From Candidatus Fraserbacteria bacterium (GTDB lineage: Bacteria; Bipolaricaulota; Bipolaricaulia; RBG-16-55-9; JAJCYT01): 36,220 nt of DNA. Made by a program: the position numbers and the translations under genes. The DNA lies in the NCBI GenBank assembly GCA_029262795.1, contig JAJCYT010000018.1:67762-103981 (forward strand). The letters run 5' to 3'. A model generated the notes under the pieces. It was given only the letters and a program-made list of their open reading frames with translations, searched no databases and had not been told where the DNA came from. This document shows positions 1-9,499 of this stretch, one piece after another; position 1 is the stretch's first letter, and each line of letters starts with the position of its first letter.

Positions 1-3000
1 CCCACCAAAACCACACCGGCTGGCAACACATCGGTCATATTGACATCCTGTGCATCGGATGGGCCATTGTTGTCCATCGTGATCGTCCATGTGAGGGTTT
101 GGCCTGCCACCACAGGGTCTGGGTTATCAATCTTACCCACAGAAATATCGGCTTCCTGGGTAACCACTGTGTTTTCAGTGTCGTCATTGCCTGGGTTTGG
201 ATCATTGGTGGTGGTGCTCACCGATCCTGTGTTACTGATCAAGGTGCCGATAAAGCTGGCATCCACCCGCGTGGTGATCGTGATGGTTACCACGTCACCG
301 TTGCCCACTGTGTTCAATGTGCATGTCACCACGCCGCCCATTGGGCTGCCATCATGGACACAACTGCCCTGGGTTGGTGAGGCACCAATAAAGCTGACTT
401 CATTCGGCAACGGATCGCTGACCACCACAGTTTCGGCATCGGACGGACCGTTGTTGGTCACGTTGATGAAGAAGAACAGGTTCTGACCGGCCACCGCAGG
501 ATCAGGCAAATCGGTCTTGACAATGGTCAAATCGGCTGCGGTGTCAATGGTGGTGTTTTCGCTGTCCGAGTTGTTGCCCGGATTTGGATCTGTGGTGGTT
601 GTTGTCACGGATGCTGAGTTGTTCAACACTGTGCCATTTGCCGTGCTGGGGTCCACAAAGGCCACGATTGAAATTGGATTGGCTGGCCCGGGTGACAAGC
701 TGGCATCCGTACACGTCACTGTGGTTGGCACCGCAGGCGCATCGTCGGAGCAACTCCAACCCGTGCCGCTGGCGCTGACCAAAGTGACATCTATTGGCAA
801 CGTGTCTGTGACCGTCACGCCTTGTGCGTCAGATGGGCCGTTGTTCGTCACACTGAGTGTCCAGGTGACGTTCGTACCGGCCACCACAGGATCGGATGCA
901 TCATTCTTCACCAGGCTCAGGTCTGCTTCTGTACCAACGTTGGTCGGTTCGGTGTCATTTTCATCGCCTGGGTTCACTTCAATATTTGTGCTGGTCACAC
1001 TCGCTGTGTTGGACAACGCGGTGCCGCTGATTGTGCTTGGATCGACCGTGGTCACAATCGAAATCGGATTCGCTGCGCCAACAGCCAAAGTTGCCAAGGT
1101 ACAGGTAACGGTTGTTGGCACCGCCGGTGCGTTGTCGGAACAACTCCAGCCTGTGCCACTGGCACTGACCAAACTCACTTCAGTCGGCAAAGTATCACTG
1201 ACTGTTAAGTTGGTCGCTGTGGCTGGACCGGCATTGGCAACACTGAGGGTGTATGTCAGCTGGTTGCCCGCCAACACGGGATCAGGATTGTCCGTCTTGG
1301 TGAGGGACAAGTCCACACCGCCATCGACGTTGGTGGTTTCTGTATCGGAATTATCGCCCGGATTGTTGTCCGTCGCATCGCTGCTGACGGTGGCTGTGTT
1401 TACCAGTTGGCTGCCCATAAAGCCTGGATCCACCTGCACCGTCAGCACAATGGCAGGCGCAGGGCCAGGGGCCAACAAGGCCAGGTTACAAGTGACGGTG
1501 ACCGTACCAGAACAACTGTCCCAACCCGCAGAACTGATGCTTTGCAAGTTGGCACCGGTTGGCAAGGTGTCGCTGACCACCACATTGATGCCATTGCTTG
1601 GTCCGTTGTTGATCACATTCAGCGTCCAGGTAAAGGTATCGCCGACCAACACAGGGTCCATGCTATCGATTTTGGTAATAGATAAATCAGCCAACACTTC
1701 GATGACATCCACCGTGGCTGAATCGTTGTCACTGACCGGATTGCCATCGTCGTCCGCACCATCGGCGGTGACCGTATCGGTTTCAGAGAACCCTGCCACA
1801 CCGTTGATGTTGACCGTAAATGAACACTGATAAGAGGCACCAGGCCCAATGCTCTGCGGCACAAAACAAGTGCCCTGACCATTGAGGTTGCCATGAATGT
1901 CATCGACCAAAGAAGTGATGTTCACACTTTCTTCGGTCACATTGTTGGTAATATTGACCGTAAAGGTCACAGGACCGCCGGGTTCTTCAACCTGCGTTGG
2001 GTTAGCGGTTTTGGTCAACGTGATGCTTGGCAACACATCCAGGATATCCACCGTGGCAGAGTCGTTGTCAGTCACAGGTGTGCCATCATCATCTACGCCA
2101 TTGGCGGTGATGGTGTCAGTTTCTGAGAAACCAGGCGCACCGGTTACATTTGCAATAAACGTGCATTGATAAAATCCGCCAGCAGCAATCAACTGTGGTA
2201 CAGAACAATCGCCCTGACCATTCAGGTTGCCATGCACGTCATCAACCAACGAGTTGATGGTCACAGCATCGGCGGTGCTTGGGTTGTCCACACGCAAAGT
2301 GAACACCACTGGGCCACCCGGTTCATTGATCGTCGTCGGATTGGCCGTCTTGGTGACCGTGATGCCTGCGGATGCCACGTCCAACACATCCACTGTGGCC
2401 GAATCGTTGTCTGTCACGGGCACACCGTCATCGTCCACACCACTGGCCGTGATCGTATCCACTTCAGAATCACCCGCATTGCCGGTAACCAACGCTGAGA
2501 AACTGCATTCGTAAAAACCACCAGCAGCAATGATCTGAGGCACGGTACATGTGCCTTGTGTGTTCAAATCGCCATGAATGTCATCGACAAAAGACGTAAT
2601 GGTGACTGAATCAGCCACACTTGGATTGTCGATGCGGGCCGTGAAAGTGACCGAGCCCCCCGGTTCATTGACCGTGGTGGGGTTGGCCGTTTTCGTCACC
2701 GTGATGCCTGCCGAGGCCACATCAATGATATCCACAATTGCAGAATCATTGTCACTGACAGGGTTGCCATCATCGTCGGCACCGTCTGCCGTGATGGTGT
2801 CGGTTTCGGAATCACCTGCGTTACCCGTCACATTGGCACTAAACGTACATTGATAAAAACCGCTGGCAACAATGGATTGTGGTACAGAGCATGTACCTTG
2901 GCCATCAAGGTTGCCATGAATGTCATCCACAATCGAAGTGATGTTTACACTTTCAGCGCTCACATTATTGTCAATGCGTAAGGTGAAAGTGATCGAACCA

Positions 3001-6000
3001 CCAGGTTCATTGATTGTGATCGGGTTTGCCGTTTTGGTGACCGTGATGCTTGGCAATACATCCAGAATATCTACGGTGGCGGTGTCATTGTCACTGACAG
3101 GATTGCCGTCATCGTCAGCACCATCCGCCGTGACAGTATCCGTTTCGGAATCACCCGCGTCACCAGTTACATTGCCGGTAAAGGAACATTGATAAAAGCC
3201 GCTGGCTGCGATGGTTTGTGGCACAGAACACGTACCCTGACCATCGAGGTTGCCGTGAATGTCATCGACCAGTGAAGTGATGTCCACACTTTCAACCGTG
3301 ACATTATTGTCAATGCGAACGGTAAATGTGACCGGACCACCTGGTTCATTAATAGTGATCGGGTTGGCTGTTTTGGTCAACGTGATGTCTGGCAAGGTGT
3401 CTAAAATATCGACCGTGGCCGTGTCGCTGTCCGTCACAGGCGCACCATCATCATCGGTGCCTGTGGCCGTGACCGTATCGGTTTCAGAATCACCCGCGTT
3501 GCCCGTCACATTGGCAGTGAAAGCACATTGATAGTTGCCGCCCGCAGCAATCAACTGCGGCACGGAACATGTGCCCTGGCCATCGAGATCGCCATGAATG
3601 TCATCGATCAATGATGTAATGGTCACTGCGTCTACAGAACTTGGATTGTCAATCTGGACATCAAAGGTCACGGAACCACCCGGTTCATTGATCGTAATCG
3701 GCGTGGCCGTTTTGGTGACGGTGATACCGGCTGAAGCCACATCCAAAATATCCACTGTGGCTGAATCGTTGTCCGTCACAGGTGCACCATCGTCATCGAT
3801 GCCGCTGGCTGTGATCGTATCCGTTTCAGAATCACCCGCATTGCCGGTGACCAAGGCTGAAAAAGAACATTGATAGTTGCCACCGGATGCAATGATCTGA
3901 GGCACAGAACACGTGCCCTGACCATTGAGGTCACCATGAATGTCATCCACAATAGAAGTGATGGTGACTGCATCCACAGTGCTTGGGTTGTCAATTTGCA
4001 AATCAAATGTGATCGAACCGCCTGGTTCGTTGATGGATGTTGGGGTGGCGGTCTTGGTCACCGTGATACCGGCCGAGGCCACATCCAAAATATCCACCGT
4101 GGCTGAATCGTTGTCTGTCACAGGTGCGCCATCGTCGTCCACACCGGCGGCGGTAATGGTGTCGGTTTCGGAATCGCCCGCGTTGCCGGTCACCAGGGCT
4201 GAGAAAGAACATTCGTAAAAGCCACCTGGAGCAATCACTTGGGTCACAGCGCATGTGCCTTGACCATCCAAATCACCGTGAATATCGTCCACAATGGAAT
4301 TGATGGTCACCGTGTCCACCGAGCTTGGATTGTCAATACGCAAGGTAAAAGTGATCGAACCGCCTGGTTCGTTGATGGATGTTGGATTCGCCGTTTTGAT
4401 CACGTCGATGCCAGCAGACGCAACGTCGGTGATATCTAACGTGGCGGTGTCATTGTCATTTACAGAATTTCCATCATCGTCTTCTGCTGTGCCAGTGACG
4501 GTATCGGTTTCGCTAAAGCCAGCATTGCCATTGACCGTGGCATCAAACACGCACTGATAGAAGCCGCCAATGCCAATGGCTTGAGGCATCGAACACGTGC
4601 CCTGGCCATCCAGGTTACCGTGAATGTCATCAACCAATGTGGTGAGTGTGATGGCCTCATTGCTATCGTTGTTGACGCGCACAGTGAAGCTGAACACACC
4701 ACCCGGCTCAGGTAAGCTGGCTGGATTGACCGATTTAATCACAGTGATTGCAGGCAGAATATCCACAAACGCATCGTCGTCGTCGGTCACATTGTCGCCC
4801 GAAGGTGCGGTGCCAACCACGTCAGCCACGTTGGTGAAATCCTGCAAAACATTTGTTAAAGAACAAGCATAAGTCGTGCTACCGCCCACACCCATGGTGC
4901 CCAGATTGTTGTCGCAGTTGGGGGCCATGGCGTCGGTCACAGTGACGTTATTTAAAAGCACATCGCCAATGTTGTTAACCGTGATGTTCCAGTTGGCCGT
5001 GCCGCCAATGGGCAAGGTCTGGTTGTCCGGCAGTTTAATAATTTCGATGGCCGGATGAATAATCGCTGTATCTTCTGTATCAGAATTATTGCCAGGGTTT
5101 GTGTCGGCATTGTCGCTGGAAACCACAACCGTATTGGTCATGGAAGTTCCGGCAAATCCGGCATCGACCAACACAGTGACATCCACCGTGGCGGATGCGC
5201 CATTGTTGAGTGTGCCCAAATTACAGGTCACCCCTGCAACCGGCGTACAGCCGCCCTGGCTGGGCACAGCACTGACAAACGTTACGCCCGAAGGCAGAGT
5301 ATCCACCACCTGCACGTTGGAGGCATTGGACGGTCCATCATTCTGCACGGTCAGCGTCCACTGTAAGTTGGTGCCCACGGCAACGGGATCAGCCACATCC
5401 ACTTTGGTAATGGAAAGATCAGAACCTTCCACCTCAGTGTCTTCAGTATCGCTGTTGTCACCCGGATTTGGATCCACATTGTCACTGGTCACCGAAGCAC
5501 TGTTGCTTAAAGACGTGCTGGCAAAACTGGAGCTGACCTGCACATCGATGGTAATTGTTTCGGTTGCACCATTGCTCACCATGCCTAAGTTACAAGTGAC
5601 TGTGCCACCCGATTCATTACAGGCACCTTGGCTTGGAGTGGCACTATTAAAGATCACGCCGCTTGGCAAGCTGTCGCTGACAATCACATTGTCAGCATCA
5701 GACGGTCCGTTGTTCTCAACCGAAAGCGTCCAGATAAGCGTGTTGCCGACGCTGACGGGATCGGGACTGTCCGTTTTAGTCATGCGTAAATCGGAAAGCA
5801 CATTCACGGTAAGTGCATCAATATCATCTTCACCGATCACACCGTTGCCTGGGGTGGAATCGGGATCAAACAAATCAGAGGCCGTCACTTCGGCGGTGTT
5901 GGTGATGCCAGAGCCACCCGTGGTCAGTGTGGTTTCAACCAGCAATGTGGCACTGGCGCCCACAGCAAGATTGCTCAAATTCCAAGTTGTTCCACTAAAC

Positions 6001-7505
6001 GTCCCCTGAGATGGGGTAGCAGCAACAAAACTGAGTTGGGCGGGCAACGCCTCGCTCACCACAATGCCGGTGGCCGGATCGGGGCCACTGTTGGTTAGGG
6101 TAATTGTATAGTTGATGGTGTCGCCAAGATCCGGCTCGGGATTGTCCGTGCTCTTGGTCAGACTGAGGTCGGCGGCAGGCGGCACCGTCATGCCCACCGA
6201 GGCGATGTCGTCTTCGCCAGCAGCGCCATTGCCTGGCACTGAATCAGGATCAACCACATCGGATGAAAACACTTCGGCTTCGTTTGTGATGGCGCCACTG
6301 CCCGTCACGCGAGTCAAAATATCCAAACGGGCTTCATCCCCCACAGCCAAATCGCCAATGGCCCACAAACCACTGCCGCTGTCATAACCACCATTAAACG
6401 TGTTTGAAGACACAAAGCTGATGCCTGCTGGCAGCGGATCGGTGACCGAAACCCCTGAAGCGGGATCTGGCCCATCATTGCGAACCACCAGTGAAAACGT
6501 AATGAGATCACCCACATTGGGGGTGGTGTCGTTGACTGTTTTGTCCAAAGACAAATCTGCTTCTGGCAAAACCTGTGGCACAACAGGCGGTGTAGGATCA
6601 TTCGGATCGTCATCGCCTGGCGGTTGATTCACCAGAATATTGACATCCTCCAAAGAAAGCACCGGATCGGCACCACTTAAATTGGGTGAAGATCGAGGAC
6701 AGCCTGGCAGGTTTTGGCCTTCCACCAACAAACAGGTGAAATAATCTTCTGTTTCGCCAAACTCAAAATCGCCACGACCGTCCCATCCCGCATTGTTTAA
6801 AGATTGAGAATTGTTGCTGGGGTCATTCACAGGCTCGGTTGTAATCGTAAAGCGCACCCACATTTCGCCGCCCAATTGACCGGTTAAAAACGGTGGAAAA
6901 ATCACACCGCCGCTGAAACCTGGCTCAAGATTGTAAGGAGATTGATCCAGGCGCACATTTTGAATTGCCCATTCCAGCGCCGAAGTGCCGGTGGGGCTGG
7001 GCAATTCGCCTACAGGTGGGGTCAATACATCGACGGGGCAACCATCGGCAGCGGCCCAAATGCCATCGTGGTTCCAATCAAACAAGGCATTGAAGTAAAT
7101 GGGGCCGGGCGTGGCATCTTCAGGAATGGTAATTAATACAGCAATCTGCTGCGTGCTACAGGCAGAGAAGCTGGCAGGGACCCAGCCATCATCGAAATCG
7201 CGGTCGATCAAGATCGCATTTTCTTCCACCGTCACCGTTTCGCCTAAAAACACACGGTCTTCCGGCGCACGATGCACCACAAATCCTTGTTCCGCAACAT
7301 CAACATCATCATCCATTGACGATGGAAATGTTGCCTGATTTAAAGGATCGACACTGATGTAGTTGGTAAAAAGGTTGTCCGGCGCATCGCCATAATCACC
7401 TTCTATCGGTGTGTTGGTCGATTGAGCCTGAAGGCCCAATGGCAAAACCAAGAAAAATAACATTGCTGTGATGAATAAAAACCGACGCTCGAATCGATGT
7501 CTCAT
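1..7505 (-). CDS. Giant exported DUF11-repeat surface protein, C-terminus outside the window
   Basis: The minus frame starting at ATG 7503-7505 was consistent wherever I translated it, from the start to the left edge, giving 2501 residues with no stop reached. Residues about 7-28 form a signal peptide (a hydrophobic run ending LQAQS). Residues about 30-290 are a globular N-terminal region ending in a GEVED-like motif (FGETEDYF). Five DUF11/TIGR01451-type repeats follow (consensus ADLSLTK..DNPDPV.VG, NNGPSDA, DTLPSGV), then nine related 113/114-residue modules, then at least five more DUF11 repeats up to the edge. Asp/Asn-rich linkers such as DNNPGDNSDTE may bind calcium. The family is known as long extracellular stalks or adhesins; a structural or adhesive cell-surface role is inferred. 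The plus strand is also open over long stretches, but only as a shadow of this repeat coding. No strong Shine-Dalgarno precedes the start. Confidence 0.9.
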   Translation of the reverse strand, partial: MRHRFERRFLFITAMLFFLVLPLGLQAQSTNTPIEGDYGDAPDNLFTNYISVDPLNQATFPSSMDDDVDVAEQGFVVHRAPEDRVFLGETVTVEENAILIDRDFDDGWVPASFSACSTQQIAVLITIPEDATPGPIYFNALFDWNHDGIWAAADGCPVDVLTPPVGELPSPTGTSALEWAIQNVRLDQSPYNLEPGFSGGVIFPPFLTGQLGGEMWVRFTITTEPVNDPSNNSQSLNNAGWDGRGDFEFGETEDYFTCLLVEGQNLPGCPRSSPNLSGADPVLSLEDVNILVNQPPGDDDPNDPTPPVVPQVLPEADLSLDKTVNDTTPNVGDLITFSLVVRNDGPDPASGVSVTDPLPAGISFVSSNTFNGGYDSGSGLWAIGDLAVGDEARLDILTRVTGSGAITNEAEVFSSDVVDPDSVPGNGAAGEDDIASVGMTVPPAADLSLTKSTDNPEPDLGDTINYTITLTNSGPDPATGIVVSEALPAQLSFVAATPSQGTFSGTTWNLSNLAVGASATLLVETTLTTGGSGITNTAEVTASDLFDPDSTPGNGVIGEDDIDALTVNVLSDLRMTKTDSPDPVSVGNTLIWTLSVENNGPSDADNVIVSDSLPSGVIFNSATPSQGACNESGGTVTCNLGMVSNGATETITIDVQVSSSFASTSLSNSASVTSDNVDPNPGDNSDTEDTEVEGSDLSITKVDVADPVAVGTNLQWTLTVQNDGPSNASNVQVVDTLPSGVTFVSAVPSQGGCTPVAGVTCNLGTLNNGASATVDVTVLVDAGFAGTSMTNTVVVSSDNADTNPGNNSDTEDTAIIHPAIEIIKLPDNQTLPIGGTANWNITVNNIGDVLLNNVTVTDAMAPNCDNNLGTMGVGGSTTYACSLTNVLQDFTNVADVVGTAPSGDNVTDDDDAFVDILPAITVIKSVNPASLPEPGGVFSFTVRVNNDSNEAITLTTLVDDIHGNLDGQGTCSMPQAIGIGGFYQCVFDATVNGNAGFSETDTVTGTAEDDDGNSVNDNDTATLDITDVASAGIDVIKTANPTSINEPGGSITFTLRIDNPSSVDTVTINSIVDDIHGDLDGQGTCAVTQVIAPGGFYECSFSALVTGNAGDSETDTITAAGVDDDGAPVTDNDSATVDILDVASAGITVTKTATPTSINEPGGSITFDLQIDNPSTVDAVTITSIVDDIHGDLNGQGTCSVPQIIASGGNYQCSFSALVTGNAGDSETDTITASGIDDDGAPVTDNDSATVDILDVASAGITVTKTATPITINEPGGSVTFDVQIDNPSSVDAVTITSLIDDIHGDLDGQGTCSVPQLIAAGGNYQCAFTANVTGNAGDSETDTVTATGTDDDGAPVTDSDTATVDILDTLPDITLTKTANPITINEPGGPVTFTVRIDNNVTVESVDITSLVDDIHGNLDGQGTCSVPQTIAASGFYQCSFTGNVTGDAGDSETDTVTADGADDDGNPVSDNDTATVDILDVLPSITVTKTANPITINEPGGSITFTLRIDNNVSAESVNITSIVDDIHGNLDGQGTCSVPQSIVASGFYQCTFSANVTGNAGDSETDTITADGADDDGNPVSDNDSAIVDIIDVASAGITVTKTANPTTVNEPGGSVTFTARIDNPSVADSVTITSFVDDIHGDLNTQGTCTVPQIIAAGGFYECSFSALVTGNAGDSEVDTITASGVDDDGVPVTDNDSATVDVLDVASAGITVTKTANPTTINEPGGPVVFTLRVDNPSTADAVTINSLVDDVHGNLNGQGDCSVPQLIAAGGFYQCTFIANVTGAPGFSETDTITANGVDDDGTPVTDNDSATVDILDVLPSITLTKTANPTQVEEPGGPVTFTVNITNNVTEESVNITSLVDDIHGNLNGQGTCFVPQSIGPGASYQCSFTVNINGVAGFSETDTVTADGADDDGNPVSDNDSATVDVIEVLADLSITKIDSMDPVLVGDTFTWTLNVINNGPSNGINVVVSDTLPTGANLQSISSAGWDSCSGTVTVTCNLALLAPGPAPAIVLTVQVDPGFMGSQLVNTATVSSDATDNNPGDNSDTETTNVDGGVDLSLTKTDNPDPVLAGNQLTYTLSVANAGPATATNLTVSDTLPTEVSLVSASGTGWSCSDNAPAVPTTVTCTLATLAVGAANPISIVTTVDPSTISGTALSNTASVTSTNIEVNPGDENDTEPTNVGTEADLSLVKNDASDPVVAGTNVTWTLSVTNNGPSDAQGVTVTDTLPIDVTLVSASGTGWSCSDDAPAVPTTVTCTDASLSPGPANPISIVAFVDPSTANGTVLNNSASVTTTTTDPNPGNNSDSENTTIDTAADLTIVKTDLPDPAVAGQNLFFFINVTNNGPSDAETVVVSDPLPNEVSFIGASPTQGSCVHDGSPMGGVVTCTLNTVGNGDVVTITITTRVDASFIGTLISNTGSVSTTTNDPNPGNDDTENTVVTQEADISVGKIDNPDPVVAGQTLTWTITMDNNGPSDAQDVNMTDVLPAGVVLV
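1690..4755 (-). repeat. Nine tandem 339/342-bp coding repeats (EPGG...VDDIHG module)
   Basis: The motif VDDIHG recurs with its DNA anchor (ccatg/ccgtg) at 1891, 2230, 2572, 2914, 3253, 3592, 3934, 4276 and 4618, so the spacing is always 339 or 342 bp (113 or 114 residues). Each module has a beta-rich start (KTANPTSINEPGG), the VDDIHG.L.GQGTC motif, a second cysteine about 15 residues later (GGFYQC), and ends ETDTVT.....DDDG.PVTDNDSATV. All nine copies keep both cysteines, suggesting one disulfide per module. The copies are alike but not identical at the DNA level. They sit between two blocks of ordinary DUF11 repeats in the same protein. Confidence 0.92.
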
Positions 7506-7666
7506 AGGAACCACGCTCTCATTTCTCAAAAATCCATTCACTCGAAGCTGAACGTATTTTATAAGACAATTTTTACTTAAAAAGTGATTTACAACCCTAA
7601 TATATTAGTAACACTTATATTCAAAATCAACAGAAAACAGATGGAAGATTTTTCACTTGGCAGGCA
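7506..7666. other. AT-rich gap between mraY and the giant repeat gene
   Basis: Both neighbours are on the minus strand, so this gap lies downstream of mraY and upstream of the giant gene. It holds AT-rich DNA with a perfect 12-bp palindrome, CTAATATATTAG, at 7597-7608 and a TATAAA-like box reading towards the giant gene near 7558-7565. I could not place a convincing -35 box, and I see no rho-independent terminator for mraY. Confidence 0.4.
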
Positions 7667-8647
7667 TTAGGCAAAGTAAAGCACCAGCCCCAGTGAGGCA
7701 CCCACAGTGGCAGTGAACCAAAAAGTGAGTGTGACACGCTGTTCTGGCCATTCAATCGTCGGCAACAGGTACTTATAATCCACCCCACGTGCGGCTTCAA
7801 AATGGTGGTGAAATGGCGCAATTTTAAAGATACGCTTTTGTGTAAAATGGTAAAATGCCAGTTGAACCGCAACAGACAGGGTTTCCAGCACAGGCACCAA
7901 AGCAAATAAAAACAGATACAACTCCAACCCCATCGAAAATGCAATTGCTGCCACCAACCCACCAATCGCAAAAGATCCTGTGTCCCCCATAAAGAGTTGT
8001 GCCGGATGGCGATTGAACCACAAAAACCCAAGCAACGTAAACGTAAAAATCAAGATTAAAAATACAATATCAAGCTGACCTTGCCATGCTGCAATGATCC
8101 CTAAAGCACCCAGCGCAATGACACCAATGCCACTGGCAAGTCCGTCTAACCCATCCGTGAGATTAAATGCGTGAGTTGTGCCTGAAAACAGCAAATACAA
8201 CCAAACCAACAGCGCGATGCCTTCAAGGCTGAAGCCAATTTCCAACCCAGGCAGAAACAGGGTGTGGCTACCAGCCTGGAAACCCAGGAATAAAACAAGC
8301 GTTGCCACCCCTTGCAACAAAAACTTATATCGAGCCTTAAGTCCCTTGGCATCTTTCCAGAAGAATTTCAATAAATCATCCACAAGCCCAATGCTGGCAA
8401 ACAAGAGCATAGCGCTCAAGACAAACCAGCCGGCTGAGGAAATGTTGGGTTGAAATAAAAAGAAAACGGAAGTGATGGCTACAAACACCACCCCGCCCAT
8501 GGTTGGAGTGCCCTGTTTGTGCATGTGGATGTCCGGCCCATATTGACGCACATACTGGCCAAGTTCCACTTTTCGCATCCAGCGAATGAACCCCCAGGTC
8601 AACCCCACGCTCACGATAAACGCCAAGCCTGCAGAAAAAATCAGCAC
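7667..8647 (-). CDS. mraY: Phospho-N-acetylmuramoyl-pentapeptide transferase MraY
   Basis: MraY transfers phospho-MurNAc-pentapeptide from UDP to undecaprenyl phosphate, giving lipid I at the inner face of the membrane. The protein is multi-spanning and shows the family signatures in order: GTPTMGG, the Asp pair GLVDDLLKF, NLTDGLDGLASG, FMGDTGSFAIGG and the PFHHHFE histidine motif. The frame is open back to 8902, but that extension would run through ispF on the other strand and lacks family similarity. I chose the GTG at 8645-8647, which gives 326 residues, close to the Bacillus-type length, with the first membrane helix at the N-terminus. Upstream is a G-rich GGTGGT stretch rather than a clear Shine-Dalgarno. 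The usual murein neighbours (murF, murD, ftsW) are absent; the gene sits divergently beside ispF. Confidence 0.93.
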   Translation of the reverse strand: MLIFSAGLAFIVSVGLTWGFIRWMRKVELGQYVRQYGPDIHMHKQGTPTMGGVVFVAITSVFFLFQPNISSAGWFVLSAMLLFASIGLVDDLLKFFWKDAKGLKARYKFLLQGVATLVLFLGFQAGSHTLFLPGLEIGFSLEGIALLVWLYLLFSGTTHAFNLTDGLDGLASGIGVIALGALGIIAAWQGQLDIVFLILIFTFTLLGFLWFNRHPAQLFMGDTGSFAIGGLVAAIAFSMGLELYLFLFALVPVLETLSVAVQLAFYHFTQKRIFKIAPFHHHFEAARGVDYKYLLPTIEWPEQRVTLTFWFTATVGASLGLVLYFA

Positions 8648-8722
8648 TCGACCACCATAATCCTGTTGGTGCTGTAGACCAAGAACTTGTGTCCCTTGTG
8701 TAATGGACGCTACACTCCTGAA

Positions 8723-9190
8723 ATGAGGATCGGTGTCGGCATTGACTTTCACCGGCTGGTGGAAGATCGAAAACTCATTTTGGGCGGCGTGGAAGTTCCT
8801 TTTTCCAAGGGGCTTTTGGGCCATTCTGATGCAGACGTACTCACGCACGCCATCTGTGATGCCATACTCGGCGCAGCAGCACTTGGCGACATCGGGCAGC
8901 ATTTTCCTGATACGGATGAGGCTTATAAAAACATTTCAAGCCTCAAGTTGCTGGTACACACCCACCAACTGGTTCGGAAACAAAATCTTTCGATTGGCAA
9001 CATCGATGCCACTCTCATTGCCGAAGCCCCCAAGCTTGGTCCGCACTTTCCCGCCATCAAAAAAATGCTTTGTAAAACACTCAACATCGAATCCCAGCAA
9101 CTCAACCTCAAAGCCACAACCTCAGAAGGAATGGGACCTGAAGGTCGTGGCGAAGGCCTGTCTGCCTGGGCGATTGTGATCTTAAAATAA
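8723..9190 (+). CDS. ispF: 2-C-methyl-D-erythritol 2,4-cyclodiphosphate synthase IspF
   Basis: This enzyme cyclises CDP-methylerythritol 2-phosphate to MEcPP in the non-mevalonate isoprenoid pathway, in the cytoplasm. The protein has 155 residues, normal for the family. The zinc ligands are in place: D8 and H10 in GIDFH, and H42 in DVLTHA. The GHSDAD segment, the DIGQHFPDTD loop and the C-terminal GRGEGLSAWA signature are also present. The frame can be read from further upstream, but MRIGVGIDFH starts as the family does, so I chose ATG 8723. It diverges from mraY with 75 bp between the two starts, which must hold both promoters. There is no clear Shine-Dalgarno. Isoprenoid synthesis feeds the undecaprenyl carrier that MraY uses, so the pairing makes physiological sense. 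Confidence 0.94.
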   Translation: MRIGVGIDFHRLVEDRKLILGGVEVPFSKGLLGHSDADVLTHAICDAILGAAALGDIGQHFPDTDEAYKNISSLKLLVHTHQLVRKQNLSIGNIDATLIAEAPKLGPHFPAIKKMLCKTLNIESQQLNLKATTSEGMGPEGRGEGLSAWAIVILK

Positions 9191-9218
9191 CCACATCTTG
9201 CCTGGAAGTTGTTTAAAG

Positions 9219-9341
9219 ATGCGTATTGCTATTTTTCTTTCATTAGGTCCTCTTATTTGCCCCCTGGCTTTGACAGCAATAGCGATTTGGTGGGCACGCC
9301 CTCAAGGCACTGCTTGTGATATCGGCACGTTTGAAGCCTGA
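9219..9341 (+). CDS. Possible 40-residue membrane peptide
   Basis: A short frame starts at ATG 9219, 28 bp after ispF. It would encode a peptide with one hydrophobic segment (IAIFLSLGPLICPLALTAIAIWW) and two or three cysteines, ending GTFEA. A GGAAG stretch lies about 12 nt upstream. I recognise no family and the frame may be chance; it is listed because its composition is membrane-like rather than random and it fills an otherwise empty 309-bp gap. Confidence 0.25.
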   Translation: MRIAIFLSLGPLICPLALTAIAIWWARPQGTACDIGTFEA

Positions 9342-9406
9342 GGATTCTAGTTAAAGAAGGTTTTCACCTTTTTCATATCAGACACACGTTGCCTAACCCA
9401 GAACAG

Positions 9407-9462
9407 ACTTTCGCAGGCTTATCGTGCCCCCTTCAGAGGAAGGGGGTTGGGGGATTGAAGCC
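9407..9462 (+). repeat. Hairpin-bearing dispersed repeat, copy A
   Basis: The 42 bp at 9421-9462 match the reverse complement of 10939-10980 at 34 of 42 positions with no gap, and similarity extends about 14 bp further upstream (11 of 14). The core forms the hairpin CCCCCTT-cagagg-AAGGGGG followed by TTGGGGGATTGAAGCC. It looks like a REP-type repetitive extragenic element. It lies in the gap between ispF (or the short peptide) and the minus-strand gene ending at 9500; the rest of the gap (9342-9406, 9463-9499) shows nothing I can name. Confidence 0.7.
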
Positions 9463-9499
9463 TTGACCCTGATTTATTTTTAGTAATTCTGTATTTTAT

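Noticed and set aside
517..1830. Long plus-strand open frame of 437 codons rich in Val, Thr and Ser
   Set aside because: It is antisense to the giant repeat protein, repeats with the same period, and exists because the biased repeat codons leave the opposite strand open. The similar 90-residue frames at 1897-4557 have the same cause.
8648..8902. N-terminal extension of mraY to an ATG at 8902
   Set aside because: It would overlap the first third of ispF on the other strand, adds sequence without similarity to MraY, and makes the protein far longer than the family norm.
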